Shown here: positions 25,376-38,171 of the stretch, one piece after another
How the letters are laid out: each line of letters opens with the position of its first letter
Position numbering within the stretch: the first letter of the stretch is position 1
Assembly (NCBI GenBank): GCA_013399895.1
Contig: VXBA01001647.1
Coordinates: forward strand, 2,496 to 66,495
Direction of reading: 5' to 3'
Length of the DNA: 64,000 nt
Source: Serilophus lunatus
Taxonomy: Eukaryota > Chordata > Aves > Passeriformes > Eurylaimidae
The notes under the pieces: generated by a model
The model's database searches: none
Told to the model about the DNA's origin: nothing
The model's input: only the letters and a program-made list of their open reading frames with translations
Made by a program: the position numbers and the translations under genes

Positions 25376-28300
25376 GTAGTAGTTTGGGGGAATTGCTAAG
25401 ATCCTGTAACAATGAGAAGGAATTCTAAGATAAAACTAATAATCCCACATTAGTTACTACACAAAGCCAACGGCAATACTTAATAATGGAGAATAAAATA
25501 CCCATGATCATATCATATAAGAGTTTAACATGATGCAAAACAATCAGTATAAAGCTGTAATTAAAAAAAATCTTTAATTGTGGTATTTCTTAACCTTAAG
25601 CACTTGATTCACCTTTACCATTCACAGTGTAGGATTTTTATTTTCATGCATTAGTTATGCAATGCACCCTTTCTAAATTCACAGTGTTTTGATCTAAAAC
25701 CACCTGGATATTTGGAGACTATTTATTGTGTGCCTAGTGATTGACTTATTTTTTAATTATAGACTATTTCTAAATACAGACTATTATTTTAATTTCTTAA
25801 AAATTGCCTTTGATGTTTTGCAAGGTAAGCAATGATTTTGTAGGATTACATATCCTTAGGTTAGGATTAGCCACATCCAACCTTATCCTACATTTATTTT
25901 TAGCAGAGAATGTCCTGAGGCTTTACACTTTAGGCATCAGTCATGCCATGAGGCTAACCCACAAGAACAATCTGGATCATCCATTTGTAAGAAAACAGAT
26001 ACGTATAATGTCAGGAGTACGTAAAGCTTTGAGTCCAGAAAATGCTTGATTGTGTTTCTGAATTGGGCCCTGGATAACACATCAGTTATGGGTATTTGCA
26101 TGTTACAATTCAATATCCAGCTTTTCAGGCTGTGTGTTTTTGTAGTTGCAACCTTCCACCTCCCCCGCACCGATTTAAGTGATGTTATTCTTGGCTAATA
26201 GTAATTGTGAGAAAATTGAATTCCATCTGTTTCCACCAAAAGCAGAAAATAGAATGTGAGAATCAATAGAAGACTGCACTTGTTATACACATTTGTCACA
26301 ATCAGTGACTTTGCTAAGGAAACATGTCCGCAAGTATGATTTGCAAAATAAATAGCAAGTCACAGCATCTGATCACCAGCTGGCTTATTTAGAAGTCAAA
26401 GCCTCTTCTGACAGCTATGGATCACAAACTTTGAGGTATTGCATGGCCCCTCCAGAGTTGTTCAAGGGGAAAGATGTCTTTCACTGTACAAATGGATGGG
26501 TGAGAATTTTAACACAGATCTGGATGTGCACTCATCATCAAAGTTTTGGCTTTGCATCTGGTAACTTCCCCATCTTAGATGTTCTCTTTCTCATATCCTT
26601 GCTGAATACTTCACATCCCTTGTAACTTCATACATCGTTACTGTGCGTCACCAGAGATTTCTCTATGAGTAATACCAGCATCATTTCAGGTTTTCTCCTT
26701 AGGTAGTGTTGTCAGAATTGAAATCTCTGTGGTTCCCTGTAGCTGAGCTGTCCAACCCAAACCATTCAATGATTCATGGTCATGACCAAACCACAGAGAG
26801 GCAAACACACAGTATTTTAATAAGTCATAGCAAGCCTGTGTTTCGTGTTCAGGCACAGCATCACTCTGTTTTTTCAAATCCATATTCTAGCCACATTGTA
26901 GGACATACTAGTGTCTTGTCTGGCTTTTTTTATCACAACCATTGGCTAGGTGCATCATTTCAGAAGTCCTTCAGCAAGAACTGCTAGGTTCCTTCCCAGA
27001 TTATGGTGTGTTTAATGCATACTTTGTCACAGTTTGCAAATTTTGACTAATTCTGCTACAGTCACTGTGTAATACAGTATATTTTTGCAGATGGTGCTGT
27101 GACATAGCCAGTCTCAGCTCACAATTTCTTTCTGTGTCAACAAAACCCAGTTTAACAGTAGTAGTAATCTCCTATCTCCCAGCCCAAGTTGGCAGTGTAC
27201 CCTCTGCAGGCTACCCCAGTCCCCAAATTAAGCTAGGACACATCTTTCCATCAGACTGGTCGCTCTATAGCTTGGGATCTCCTCAGCATTGTGCAAACCA
27301 CACCTTCAGGTCAGTGGCACAGGATCAAACTGGGCTCATTTCAACTCATTGCCACCAGGAGGAGGACTAAGGCCACCCCAGTGGCATTGACCAAGAGTCC
27401 TTCCCAAGAATAATTGGCATATCTCATGAATTTAAAAGGTGACTTGGGGATTTCTCAGTCCTTGAGAGACTTACAATCATATAATTAGTACGGTTTTTAT
27501 AAAACTGAGATGCTTGACCTTAAAAGTTCAAATGCCTTGAGCTTCAAAGTTAATGCCTGTTGTTTGCCAAAATGCATAGGGAAAAGGTGTGTTTGACTGC
27601 TGCACAGCAACAGTAAAAAGAGAAGTCATTAATGAGAAACATGGTTGGATGAATAATGCCATTCTGTTAGTTAACTGTATGCCTTCATCTGGAACTCTCT
27701 TTGTCATACCTAGGCTTGAATTTTAGCAGAGCATACAGACAATAAAACATGGAAGGTCCAAAGTGGTTAATTACAGTGTTCAGCAGCCTAAAAAGACATA
27801 GGCAGAGATATTTAAGCCTGAAATTTAGAGGGAAGCAGGAGAAAGGTGACAGAACAGAGATGTGTTAACACAAAGAACCATTTGAGACAAATGGGGTAAA
27901 ATCAGGCATTTAGTTTTTTTTTCTAGAGGCTTCCTTATAGGTCAATGCAGTTATAACATAAAAATTCTTAACTCAAAGAAATATTTTCTACAATGATGAG
28001 CAAATAAGAAGATGTTGAAGGGAACAAGGAGTCAACAGTTTTAGACACTTCAATTTATTATCTGTAATTATCCTAACTGAAATAAAACACATGGAGATCA
28101 ATCTGGAATGGGGTGCAGAAAAAAAGCCATTGCTGAACGTCAAGCTCCATATGAAATGGGTTTATCATATCAGCTGGCAGCAAAGTGAAGCTTTGATAAT
28201 GCCATAACAATAAGCCATAGTTCCATAGTACAGTGACTGCCATATACAAATAGGATTTTCCAAGCCTTTTTAAAATTCTGGGGGGTAACAAACATTAGTA

Positions 28301-29595
28301 GCACATATATTAGCATAATATTCATAGAGATTACAGAAAGAGGTGTGGGTACTATTTCTTTCCCAGTCGATGCAGAGTCTCTCTCTCTCTTTTCCAGCAG
28401 GAAATAACCAGCTTGGGGACAAGGGCAGCATGTGGCTCCTGTCAAAGCAAACATAATGGGAAATGGAAAACCCTGAATGGGACAAAAGTTCATGAGTTTG
28501 GTGCCAGTAATCAGATACTTCTAAGCTTGTTTGGGTTTTGTTGGTTTGTTTTTTTAAAGAAAAAAAAAAGTGAAATAAATTATAGCTGGGAGGAAAATTA
28601 AGCTCTCTGAGGATGAAAGCATGAGTCAACTGAAGAGCCAAGATCTGAAGGTAAAAGCTGTGGCAGATTCATATCCTGCATTAATCAAGCAAATACAGAG
28701 AGATGTACTGTACTAACCAGCTGGTTATCTATTTCCTGTCTTCAGAAGCGAGATGTCCCGACCACATGTGCCCTAGCACAGGCTGAACTCTAAACCAAGC
28801 CCCACAAAAACGATTACCAACATCTATCTTGAGAAAAACAATCGAATCCATGACATCTTGAGCTGCAATTGTGAGCCTCTCCAGCCAGGCAGAAAGGTAA
28901 ATGTCATTGCAGGGCCGAAACAAAGCCCCATCCTCTGTATATTAGGCCCAGAAGAAGGGAAATCTGATACATGTATTTATTTTTTTATATTTTTTTATAC
29001 ATACACACACATGCACATAGATGTTGAGCAGAGAATTACACCCATAACATCATAAACCCAAGAATAGTAAAGTTTGAATGGATCAACATCTTCTTAGATG
29101 AGATTTCACTGTTTGCCAGTTACCAATCTCTCTACATGTTCTTCTTTTAAACAACTACTGTATATTCATATTAATGCAGGGTTTTTAAGACATTTTAAAA
29201 GGTCCATACCCTTTGTTAAAAGTCAGGGAGTTTTGAAACATCCTGGGTTTAAAGATTTGGTGTCTGTTCTTCCTACATGACTTTCTGACTTTTGAATCTT
29301 TTGAGTGTATTCAAGTCTGACTCCCAGGTCACTTCTAATGACTTGGTTCTTGATTCTTTTTTTTTACTACCATCTGCTTCCAGCTGCCCTGTTTCACAGT
29401 CTGGGTTGTAGAGGTATTTAGTGTTTCTGACTGCAGACAAGTAAAGTCCCAACATCCACTCCAACAAAGTTCTGATTGTCAATTTTATTTGATTGTGTCA
29501 TTAGGGTGCTGAGACTGCCCCTCTAGGAAAAAAAAAAAAAAGATATATTAACCCAAGAAGCATCTAGAGGAGCCACTATATAAATAGATGACAGC

Positions 29596-29663
<68 letters not shown>
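29596..29663. repeat. (GATA)17 tetranucleotide microsatellite
   Basis: Seventeen perfect GATA units, 68 bases, preceded by ACAGC and followed by AAGTGATAAGATATT. The minus-strand frame reading Tyr-Leu-Ser-Ile repeats is produced by the array. Arrays of this purity are normally highly variable in length. Confidence 0.98.
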
Positions 29664-29664
<1 letters not shown>

Positions 29665-29857
29665 AGTGATAAGATATTAAATGATAGACATATGACTAAA
29701 TAATGTATATATTGAGATATTAAACACACCCTAAAATGTATGTGTCCTCATTCACAGGGTACTCCAAAACCAGTTTTATTGTGGCCCAGTAAAATAAGTG
29801 CTCACTTGGCCCCCATGACAGTAATTCAGTTTATCAAACTTAATAAAAGGTAAACCG
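29664..29857. other. AT-rich spacer between microsatellite and CR1
   Basis: This holds degenerate GATA-like words directly after the array (AAGTGATAAGATATTAAATG). Nothing further was recognised. Confidence 0.6.
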
Positions 29858-29990
29858 TGATTTTTCTTTGTAATGTTTAATCTAAATATGTCCACTTTCA
29901 GTTTAAAACTATTGTCCTTTGTCCTGCCACTGCCTATATAAACTCTCCATCCTTTTTATAAGCCTCCTTAAGGTTCCAGAGTATTTTTGA
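29858..29990 (-). mobile_element. CR1 LINE internal/3' fragment, minus strand, old
   Basis: On the plus strand the segment runs TTTAATCTAAATATGTCC, then AAAACTATTGTCCTTTGTCC, then TATAAACTCTCCATCC, then CCTCCTTAAGGTTCC. This is the order of the reversed CR1 ORF2 C-terminal region (family: TCCAATCTAAAC, then CCATTACCCCTTGTCCTG, then AAAGTCCCTCTCC, then CCCTTTCAGGTACTGG). The copy lacks the terminal CR1 tail on its left and is diverged, which suggests an old insertion. Confidence 0.75.
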
Positions 29991-31582
29991 AGCTTCCTGA
30001 AACTTGGCCTTCCACTTGCAAACTGTTGTCAGTAGTGCTGCCACCACACCACGAGCTGATCAGCCTTTGTGTGATTTGAATCTCCTTGCACAGAATCCCT
30101 GCTTGCTCTGGGAGGTCACCTCTCCAGGAGCACTCTGCTGCTTCTTTCTTCTTCAACAAATAGAACAGAAACTACTGACAAGGCTGACACTAACACTGAA
30201 TTTCAGATACACACACCAGCAATGGTTAGTACATCCTCGGAGGGCTCTTGCTGCAATTGGGTGGGTGAGTTTCCTGAGCAAAGCAGTTCTATCTTTGGGT
30301 AATTTGTGAAGAACAAAACTGGTTTCAGCCCATTCTTGCAAGAGCAAGAATGCAAGAGCACAGAAGTTAGCCACAAAACATTTCCCGTCCTGCGATATTT
30401 ATCAGCCAAACAATCTGCAAAAATCCCTCAGTTTCAAGGGGAAAATGTGACAGATTGTTTGCTGAATGCAAGCTACTAAAAGTGGTAAATGACCTTTTTT
30501 TTACTACCTCTCCTGACACACGCAGCTGAACACACAAATCACTGAGTTCACAAATCACTGGAAGTATGGAAAAACTCACAGTTCCTGAGTCAATCATTAA
30601 TATTGTGGGGTTACAGGGAGGTATTTTTTAGAATGTCACAGCATGTGGGAAATTCCCATGTGCATTTTCTGCAGGTTTGCAAGAAATAACCTTTTCCATT
30701 TGGCTCAGATGCATTTGTAATTGTTTACATAAATTGAATATGAAGTATCAAGGTCAGATATTTTCCAGAAAGCCGAAGCAAACAATTTACCATTCTGTTG
30801 TAGGAGAAAACACCAGAACAATTCCAGCATAGTTAAACTTCCTTTTCTTTCTCTTGCTTTATGTGGTGTTACACTATATAGCAGAAAACAGTGAAACTCT
30901 GATTACTTAAAAGCATGTGCAGTCTACTGGATACAGAAATCCCTCACTGAGTGAGACAGCAACAAGCTTAGTCTCACATACTCAAAGCGAAGCTACCCCT
31001 CTCCATTTTATTTTCCAAGCTGCAGTATCAGCTCAGTTCCCAGCAAAAGCTCTGGAAATCTAAAAAATTATATTCATCCAATTATAATTGCCTTTTTTTC
31101 AAGAGATCTCTATTTCCCATTAACATTACCAATGGAAAGGGTAGCCAACAACAACATTTTTTTTCTCTCAAGTTAATAAAGTTCCTACCAAAGCAAAGCA
31201 TTATCTGCTGACATCTTTTCCCAAAAAAACCACTCAGACAATGATCTTTGCGTTGTTTAACCCCAACGGCCTTTGATGCTTTTTTGAGAGGTATGTAACT
31301 GGAAAAGTCATCTAGTACTTCAGCTGCTTTGGGAAGAGAAACTCTTTTCCACACTAACCTTAATCAAATGGGATAGAAACCTACTATAAGACACTCTGGC
31401 CACAGCCCCTAGTCAGGCAAAAATGTCAGTATTTCTCCCAGAAGGGGACAACCCTCCTGACCAACCCCCATAATACAAACACCACAAATTTCATAGGGGT
31501 GTTAAGCTGAAGTTTGCATCATAGCTGGCTCTCTTGACCTGCTGTCATGATCAGAGGCTCACACTGGGAAGCCACTTCTGTA
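29991..31582. other. Unique non-coding sequence
   Basis: No gene or repeat was recognised apart from a perfect 9-bp hairpin at 30331-30352 and a short ACAAATCACTG direct repeat near 30534-30558. Frames on both strands at 30004-30409 (up to 101 codons) show no protein family resemblance. Confidence 0.55.
30331..30352. other. Perfect 9-bp hairpin
   Basis: CATTCTTGC (30331-30339) and GCAAGAATG (30344-30352) are exact reverse complements separated by AAGA. A partial third copy, GCAAGAGCA, follows. One or two hairpins of this size are expected by chance in 64 kb. Confidence 0.9.
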
Positions 31583-31680
31583 GATAGAATCACAGAGTCA
31601 TTTAGGTTGGAAAAGACCTTTAAGGTCATCCACTCCAAGTATTAACCCATCACTGACAAGATCACCACAATATAAGCCAA
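31583..31680 (-). mobile_element. CR1 LINE, short 3' terminal fragment, minus strand
   Basis: The plus strand shows GATAGAATCACAGAGTCATT, TAGGTTGGAAAAGACC, TTTAAGGTCATCCACTCCAA and TATTAACCCATCACTGAC. This is a close match to the reversed avian CR1 3' end. It is about 100 bp long, with the remainder of the element missing. Confidence 0.95.
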
Positions 31681-32434
31681 TACATTACCTGCAAAAGGTA
31701 CCTTAAAAAAAATTAAGATCACATAAAATGAACCTGTTTTGCAACACCAGCAGTGTGCATGTATGTATCTAATGAAAGCCTAATAGTTAATGAAAGAAAA
31801 TGAAATAAGAAGCTGTAGTAATTGAGCAGCAGTCCCTCTGATACATTCAGAGAACAGAATATTAAAAAATCTTATGAATACAAGGAAATCGTATATAGAT
31901 CGACTTAAAAAAAACCAACCAGCCAAACAACACAGAAACAACAGGAACCCCAAATTTCATTTTAAATACATATTCAAGAATCTGCATCTCCAATTCCTTC
32001 TTCAGCAGGCTGAGCACCTAGCAATTGCACTGCTTGAGAAATTTCACCTGACACAGAGAAGTGGAAACAAATACAGGTCAGTAAAGTATTTCTAAGAATT
32101 AGACATCTTTGAGAATGGTGCCACTATGTATTTTTACCATCTTTCTTTCACATCCTCTTCCCTCTTAAAATTTAGCATTCCTTAGGGAGCCAAAGTTCAG
32201 CAATGTTTTGGAGGCTGCCTCAGGGAGTTCTGCCTACCCAAACACCAGGTCAGATCCAAGACTGGGCATTTACCAAAGGCTGCTTTAACAAAAGCTCCCA
32301 AAAATCTTCGCTGCAATGGGCAAGGAAGCCCTTGAAAAATAAATATCGGCATGAAAAAAACCAGCCACTGAAATGTAGGCTTGGATCAGTGCTCTCAGGA
32401 AGGACCCAGATCAATTAGTCTGAGTCCAGACAAA
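31681..32434. other. Unique non-coding sequence
   Basis: A-rich sequence with no recognised feature. Frames of 71-73 codons at 31874-32095 and 32203-32418 are not supported by any motif. Confidence 0.55.
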
Positions 32435-32862
32435 AATGAGGGAAGGTTTAAACACCATAAATTATGAGGAAAGATTAAAAGGATGGGATTTGTTTAGTCT
32501 ACAAGGGAGAAAAATAAGAGAAATCATGATAGCAGTCTCCAAATAGAGGGACTTGTAGCTGTGGACGAAAGGAAATGACCATCTCCTGTGATCCCTGGGA
32601 GCCTGGAAAGAAGCAATGGTATCACCCTGGCCTCAGGGGGAACATGAGCAAGGCAGTAGGAAAGAAATTTCTAACATTAAGCAGTGATAAGCCCTGAAAG
32701 CATTTCCTAGGAAGGTTGCAGAACCTCTGTCACTGGAGGTTTCTGAAAACATGTGAGGCAAACATATGCCAGGAGTAGTTAGTGTGAAGCCAATCCCACC
32801 TGGGTGAGGTGATGGACTGGGTGACCTCCCAAGAGCTCTCCCAGCCCTATTTTCAATTATTC
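32435..32862 (+). mobile_element. Old CR1-like LINE, 3' region, plus strand
   Basis: The segment has the CR1 order: TTATGAGGAAAGATTAAAAG, GGATGGGATTTGTTTAGTCT, ATCATGATAGCAGTCTCC, AAGGTTGCAGAACCTCTGTC, ACTGGAGGTTTCTGAAAAC, and a 3' end GATGGACTGGGTGACCTCCC followed by CCCAGCCCTATTTTC. This 3' end, with CCCAGCCCTAT in place of TTCCAACC, belongs to an older CR1 lineage than the terminal fragments at 31583 or 53531. The copy is about 430 bp, 5'-truncated and well diverged. Confidence 0.85.
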
Positions 32863-34390
32863 TTTTCTTCCTTTCTTAAGATGTGCAGGCTGATGTGCAA
32901 TAGCTTGTCACAACCTGTTTATAAAAAGCAATTCTCTTACGAAATTCCAATAGGCAACCCCAAGACAGTATATTGGAAGCAAACACTAAATCTTATCTCA
33001 TTTCTTTGCACGACTGCCTTGACACCACAGACTTCTTGTCCAGTCCTGTTTTTCATCTAGCTGTCACAGGTTGGCTCCAAGATTTTTAAGAGCACATTCA
33101 GAAACACTGCTATAATATAAGTCTCTCTCTCAATGAACACTTAAAACTCCAGATGTTTTTAGAAATAGAAAACATTGTTAACTAATGCTGTAATTGATAG
33201 TAAGACATTAAGAAACACAGGAACACCTTCTATGATATATCCTCCAGTCATTTACTGCACTCTAAGACAGACAGATACCAAAAATAATCCATCAACTTGG
33301 TTTTGATGCACCAGAAGCATCTCTGGAAAGATTATGTGTATACTGCACTTACATAGTCCCCTTTCAGCATCCTCATTAATTCAGGTCCAAAACTACTTTG
33401 GGAACAGAGCTGGTTCATATATCAAGTACAATGTCAATCTGAAGAGTCTTCCCAAGGTTGGCCAGTCATGGCAGGGCCCACCTGAAGACTCCAAGCATTT
33501 TCTGCCCACAGCTCTGATCATGGAGATGTTCTTTCAGCAGGCTTTGCCTAAGGGCAAACAAATCCACCTCATAGCTTGACATTTCATGCAGGCCTGGAGT
33601 GCTTGGTAAAAGGTCAGAAAAACACAACAAAAACATTTCAGAGTGTTTTTCATTACTTCCTCCACCTAAAAATATTCCTCTGTTTTTGAGGCTGTGACTT
33701 TTCTTTCCAGAAACATGCAGAAACTAAACTCTTTCTTATTCCAGTTCCACATCTCTTCTTCTTTTTGTTTTTTTAGACACCATCTCCCTCATTTTTCAGG
33801 AATCCATTAGGAAAATAAAATTATTTATTTTTAAAGTAATAAGTGATTGTTCAATGTCTACTAAAAACACATGAGGAACCATCCTGTTGTTTGGGCTGAC
33901 TGTCCAAGTTATGTCCCTTTTCCTTTCTTTTTTTAAGTGTTTTGCTGCTTCCAATCCCCATTTAGATTTCTTATACTTGTTGGGACATGTGTCCAGACAC
34001 TGCTGTGATTTGCAGGTCTTGGAAGATCAAACAATTCTTTCTAGCCTTTGAAGCTCACCATTTTAAAATCTACCATCCAAATTACTTTAAGAGATTTTCT
34101 TTAACATCCCAGCTTCCTATGCTGCCTTGATAAGCTTCTCTCCCTGACCCACATGAGCCCAATGCCTACCTTAATGTCATCATTGATTAAATGCAGTCAC
34201 AATGTGATGCCTGTCTCTCTGCTTGATCACAGCTGGAACCCTGCAATGTAAAACCAAGTGAGGGAAAGAAGAGTATCTCCAGGTTGTAGCCAGAATGTAG
34301 GAAGTTTAGTTTGCCATACTGACTGCCTGCCCAGTGTGTCAAGTCCAAGTAGAAGTCTCTTGTGAAGCTTGGTCTCAGACATCCTGCATG
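32863..34390. other. Unique non-coding sequence
   Basis: No gene, repeat or RNA was recognised. There are T-rich runs at about 33762-33776 and 33926-33936. The longest frame is 83 codons and has no recognisable features. Confidence 0.55.
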
Positions 34391-34562
34391 ATCACAAAAT
34401 CACAGAAAGGTTTGGTTTGGAAAGGGCCTTAGAGATCATCCAGTTCCCACCCCCTGATGTGATCAGGGGATCTTCCACTCACTAGACCAGGTTGCTCAAA
34501 GCCCCATGTAGCCTGGCCTTGAACACTTCCAGGGATGGGGAGTCCACAGCCTTTCTGGCAAT
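34391..34562 (-). mobile_element. CR1 LINE, 3' terminal fragment, minus strand
   Basis: The plus strand shows ATCACAAAATCACAGAAAGG, then TTTGGTTTGGAAAGGGCCTT, AGAGATCATCCAGTTCC, CACTAGACCAGGTTGCTC, GGCCTTGAACACTTCCAGGG and ATGGGGAGTCCACAGC. This is the reversed CR1 ORF2 end and 3' UTR in correct order. It is about 172 bp long. It belongs to the 'CTAGACCAGGTTGCTCAAAG' type, as do 50938-51108 and 53531-53698. Confidence 0.95.
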
Positions 34563-37500
34563 TTTTAATCAATGGTAATTCATCTTACAGTGTACTTTTT
34601 TACCTTGGTTCAACCCATCACAGAGGGACTTTTTTCTCAGCTAGAGTGGCGACACAGGCTCATGTTTAGCCATCCATAACTCTCTGTAGCCTGTGAGGAC
34701 GTGTACTGCTGCTTTAAGTGAACCACTATTGAAGGGAGTTTTTTCCTAAATCACAATATCACAATAATGATGGGAATATTTTAAACTAATGCAAGCATAT
34801 GTTCTGATCATAACTTATTAAATCTAGAGAGAAAAGTGCTGCTTTCCAATAATCCTAATTACAAGTAATAACTTCTTTCTCCTTGGAATGGAGAATTTCA
34901 ATTCAGTGCAAATTCAAAGCAATTTAATAATAAGACTGACAACAGTAACAAGAGAAGAGCCACTTCTATTTAGACACCATAAAGCAGTGCTCGCTATACA
35001 GCAGTGTTTTGTGACTGACTGAACAACTGGGAAAACTCAGCAGGGCTGCTGTTTGAAGGGAAAGACAGATATATGTAAATTCATTTGGGCACAACAAGCT
35101 GATAGTGAGCACAACAGCAACACAATTATCTGCCTTCAAAAGGCAATGTGGAAGGCACATTTCTTTATTCATATGATGCCATTAAAAATAAATAAACTAA
35201 GAAAGTGGCAAAGGCACGTGGGCAGCAGTATTATTCCACCGCGAAACATTCGCTTCTGGAGAGACCTTCTGCAAGGACAGGGGTCCCCCGGGCTCTGCTG
35301 TGGAGGACACAGCCCTGCACTGCTGGGAAAAGCTCCTCCACAGAATAATTAGACAACAAACCCAACTGTGAAAAGCTTTGGGAATCAGAGTTCCCCATCC
35401 TCATCTTCCACAGTAAATACAGGGTAAGTGATTGCCTTTGTATGAAAACAACCTTCCTCTCCACATCTGAGAATGGCAACGGCAATTACAGAAACCTCCA
35501 AATTTGCTCAGATCTCATGGCACAGTGCTGAGGCAAGACGAGCCCGGAGGATTACAGTGGAGTAATCTCTCTCTGCAATAGTTTCCCTTTGTGCTCCCTT
35601 GCTCTGTGGGTTCTGTATGGCCTGGTCTCCTCTCAGTTCCCTGACTGGATTACTTCCCTCTGCCTGTGAACCACCCCATCAGATGTTTCAGGGTATCATG
35701 GAACAAAGTGGCTCAAGGCCACGGTCTGACAGGAACCCAGAGACATCCAACCTGAGGTGTGTGTGAGTTGTCACATGCAAATTGCAAAACAAATGCCAAA
35801 AGTTTTCAGTATTCACAGGCAAACAGAATAGCCTTAAAGATAAAAATAAATGCAAATAAATTTTTTACTGTTTTTTCTTGATCAGGATGAGAGGGAAAGG
35901 CTCTTCATGCCCCTGCTGATGGAACAAGGATCCTCCCTTTTCACTGTTCTCACATTAACACTGCATTCCACCCACTTCCTCATCTCCCTTCAAACCAAGG
36001 AGGACCAGCTGATCTTTCCTCTGAGACCACAAATATGATAGTAACCCCAGCAAGCACAATCACAGGCCATTGTGGAACCAGATTTTGCAATCCTTTTTGC
36101 TCCACTTCCTCCCTCCTAATTAAAGCCTCGTGTGTCAGTGTCACACTACTGCAGCCAGGATCCTTTTTCTCCTCCCTCCAGCCCAGTCTCTTCTGCTCTG
36201 AACTGACATCAAGGACACAGCTCTCTACAGCAGCAGTCTGAACTCTGGAAGGGGAGGTTGGGGTGTTTTTTTCCCATATCCCCGGTGTTAGACAGAAAAA
36301 TGGATTCAATCCATGACACAGGAGGTTCTTCCCACATCCTTTTCTGGGAATATGGCAGGGTTATTGATTTCCTCTCTTTCCTGTAAGTCTTATTTCCTGT
36401 GATGCATTCGAAAGCAAATTTAGAAAATACAGTTGGCTGTGCAAAACATGAAACACTCTTGTGTTGGAGGTGCGACCTGAGGGGGTTTTGAGGCATTTCA
36501 GCCTAAGCAATGTCAGCCTTTGAAAAAATTCAAATTGCACTGTCCACAGTAGCTGGGATTAATTAGCCTTATTTTCTCAAGCTTTTCTCTTAGATTAATA
36601 GAGTGCCAAGAGGAAAGAACACAAAGGTGCTCATACCACCACATTTCATGGCATTTAATCATCCCTGGTATTTAGTCTTCCTAGAGCCCAGCCTGTAGTC
36701 AAAGGAGACATCTTAAAAGGGCAGCATAGAGCCCACTGCTGGGAATGGGAAGCCTGCAACCCCTGGGCAGTGCAGTGAAGTTTTTATCACCTTTTTTAGA
36801 TGTTTGACAAGAGATTTTGCTTTTGGAAGGCTAATGTTAGATGAGAGTAAAGGGATTTTTTACTAGAGGCTTAACTTGAGCTCCTGCTCGAGTGCTTTTT
36901 CTGTTCTTCTCTGTTTGACACAAAACACCTGGTACCCAGTCCTGCTGTGCCTTCAGCTGTTCCTGTGTGGTTTATTGGGGTGAGAAGACTCACAGGTTCT
37001 GCTGGAACATAAGCTGGAAATCAGGGTTGGAAAGCAAATCACTGTACAAGACAACTCTCAGAAACTAAAAAAAAAAAACACAAACCAAAACAAACCAAAA
37101 AACAAAACAAACCAAAAAAAAAGCAAAACAAACACCCAAAGCCAAAAAACTTGTTCCATGAAGACCAAAATGTTGCAATGTGCAAACCAAAAACATGCAA
37201 AACTCAGGTTGGTCAGTCATAGCACTTCATCTCTATTTCTGAGAAGTTCAGTGAAATACCAACCTTTTATTGCTTTTTGTTTCCAGAAGGGATGTGGCAA
37301 TTTCAGAATTTCAATTCTGTAATGTCACTGTCTTTCAAACAGACCAATCTGCTGAAGCTTAGCCTTTCCTGCCAGTACTTTTCACTTCCAACAATTGGCA
37401 GGTCTTGAGGAAATAACATTTAGGTAAAAAAAAGGTTTCTGACCAGTTCTGAAAACCTGCAGAGCACACTGCAGCATGGATGTAAGCTACATCAGTCAAG

Positions 37501-38171
37501 TGCAAGTATTTCCTTGGTTCCTTCCCACAGTTTCCCAAATTACACACACCAACTGGCTGTTGGTATCTCTATCCACCCAGGAAAGACAGCAGATGACTTG
37601 AGGGCCCTTTGCACCCCTGCCATAAAATAACCAGGAAGGTTAAGCTTCAATTTACTGTTTCAGCTTACACATTGAGCATATAAAAAGCTGGTGCTGAAAA
37701 CAGTGGCTTGAGAGGACAAGTCAATCTGTTTTAATCATAGTTTAGATTATTTTTTTGAAAGATACAAGTGCTAGCAAATATTAGTCTAGGGTATTTTAAC
37801 TGCCCTGCCTTGGATGAGAAGATTTTCTTAAAAAAAGAGTTAGCTTCAAAACACAAGCATTCATGTGCAAGTTCACTCTCCTGCACACTCCACCTCGCCC
37901 TTCCCCAGACCTCTCTGGCAGCTCTGTCCTAGCTCAGTCTTTAGAGTGTGTCTGAGCATGTTTCTGCTTTGGAGGGAGACACATCCTCCCTGGCTGCTGC
38001 CAAAACTAAAAGCAGTTCCTGATACTAATTCAAGTTACTGGAAGAGTGCATTATTCCCATTTGCAGCTATTTGTCAGGTTAGAGATTCATAATGGAAAAT
38101 TATTCCAGAACAATATAAAGGGCACAGATCCACATCTTCAGCAAGGCAATTTATACAGCAAAATCCTAGAA
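34563..38171. other. Unique non-coding sequence with an A/C-rich tract
   Basis: No gene was recognised. The part at 35220-35560 and 35880-36250 is less AT-rich, and it holds frames on both strands (99, 84 and 109 codons) without family resemblance or splice context that I could support. An A/C-rich simple repeat lies at 37066-37148. Confidence 0.5.
37066..37148. repeat. A-rich (AAAC/AAACC)n low-complexity repeat
   Basis: About 83 bases made almost only of A and C, built from AAACC, AAAAC and AACA units with a single G interruption near 37123. No coding or retroposed sequence precedes it. Confidence 0.9.

Larger units (their letters stand above)
22395..29595. other. Unique non-coding sequence, 7.2 kb
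   Basis: No gene was recognised. It contains a direct repeat ACAAATATATTT at 22419-22430 and 22453-22464, poly-T at 23149-23162, a G-rich tract at 24201-24224, and a possible MIR-like remnant at 25305-25375. Two overlapping plus-strand frames at 24322-24618 (98 and 75 codons) and a minus-strand frame of 123 codons at 28270-28641 have no recognisable motif and are treated as chance. Confidence 0.55.

Noticed and set aside
29523..29729. Minus-strand frame with Tyr-Leu-Ser-Ile repeats
   Set aside because: It is a translation of the (GATA)17 array.
34563..34760. Possible LTR next to the CR1 tail
   Set aside because: No paired terminal repeat, primer-binding site or target duplication could be found. 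Nothing retroviral was recognised anywhere in the window.
35220..36310. Possible exon cluster in a less AT-rich stretch with frames on both strands
   Set aside because: Frames of 84-109 codons carry no domain, overlap on opposite strands, and lack supportable splice signals. Unresolvable without transcript data.
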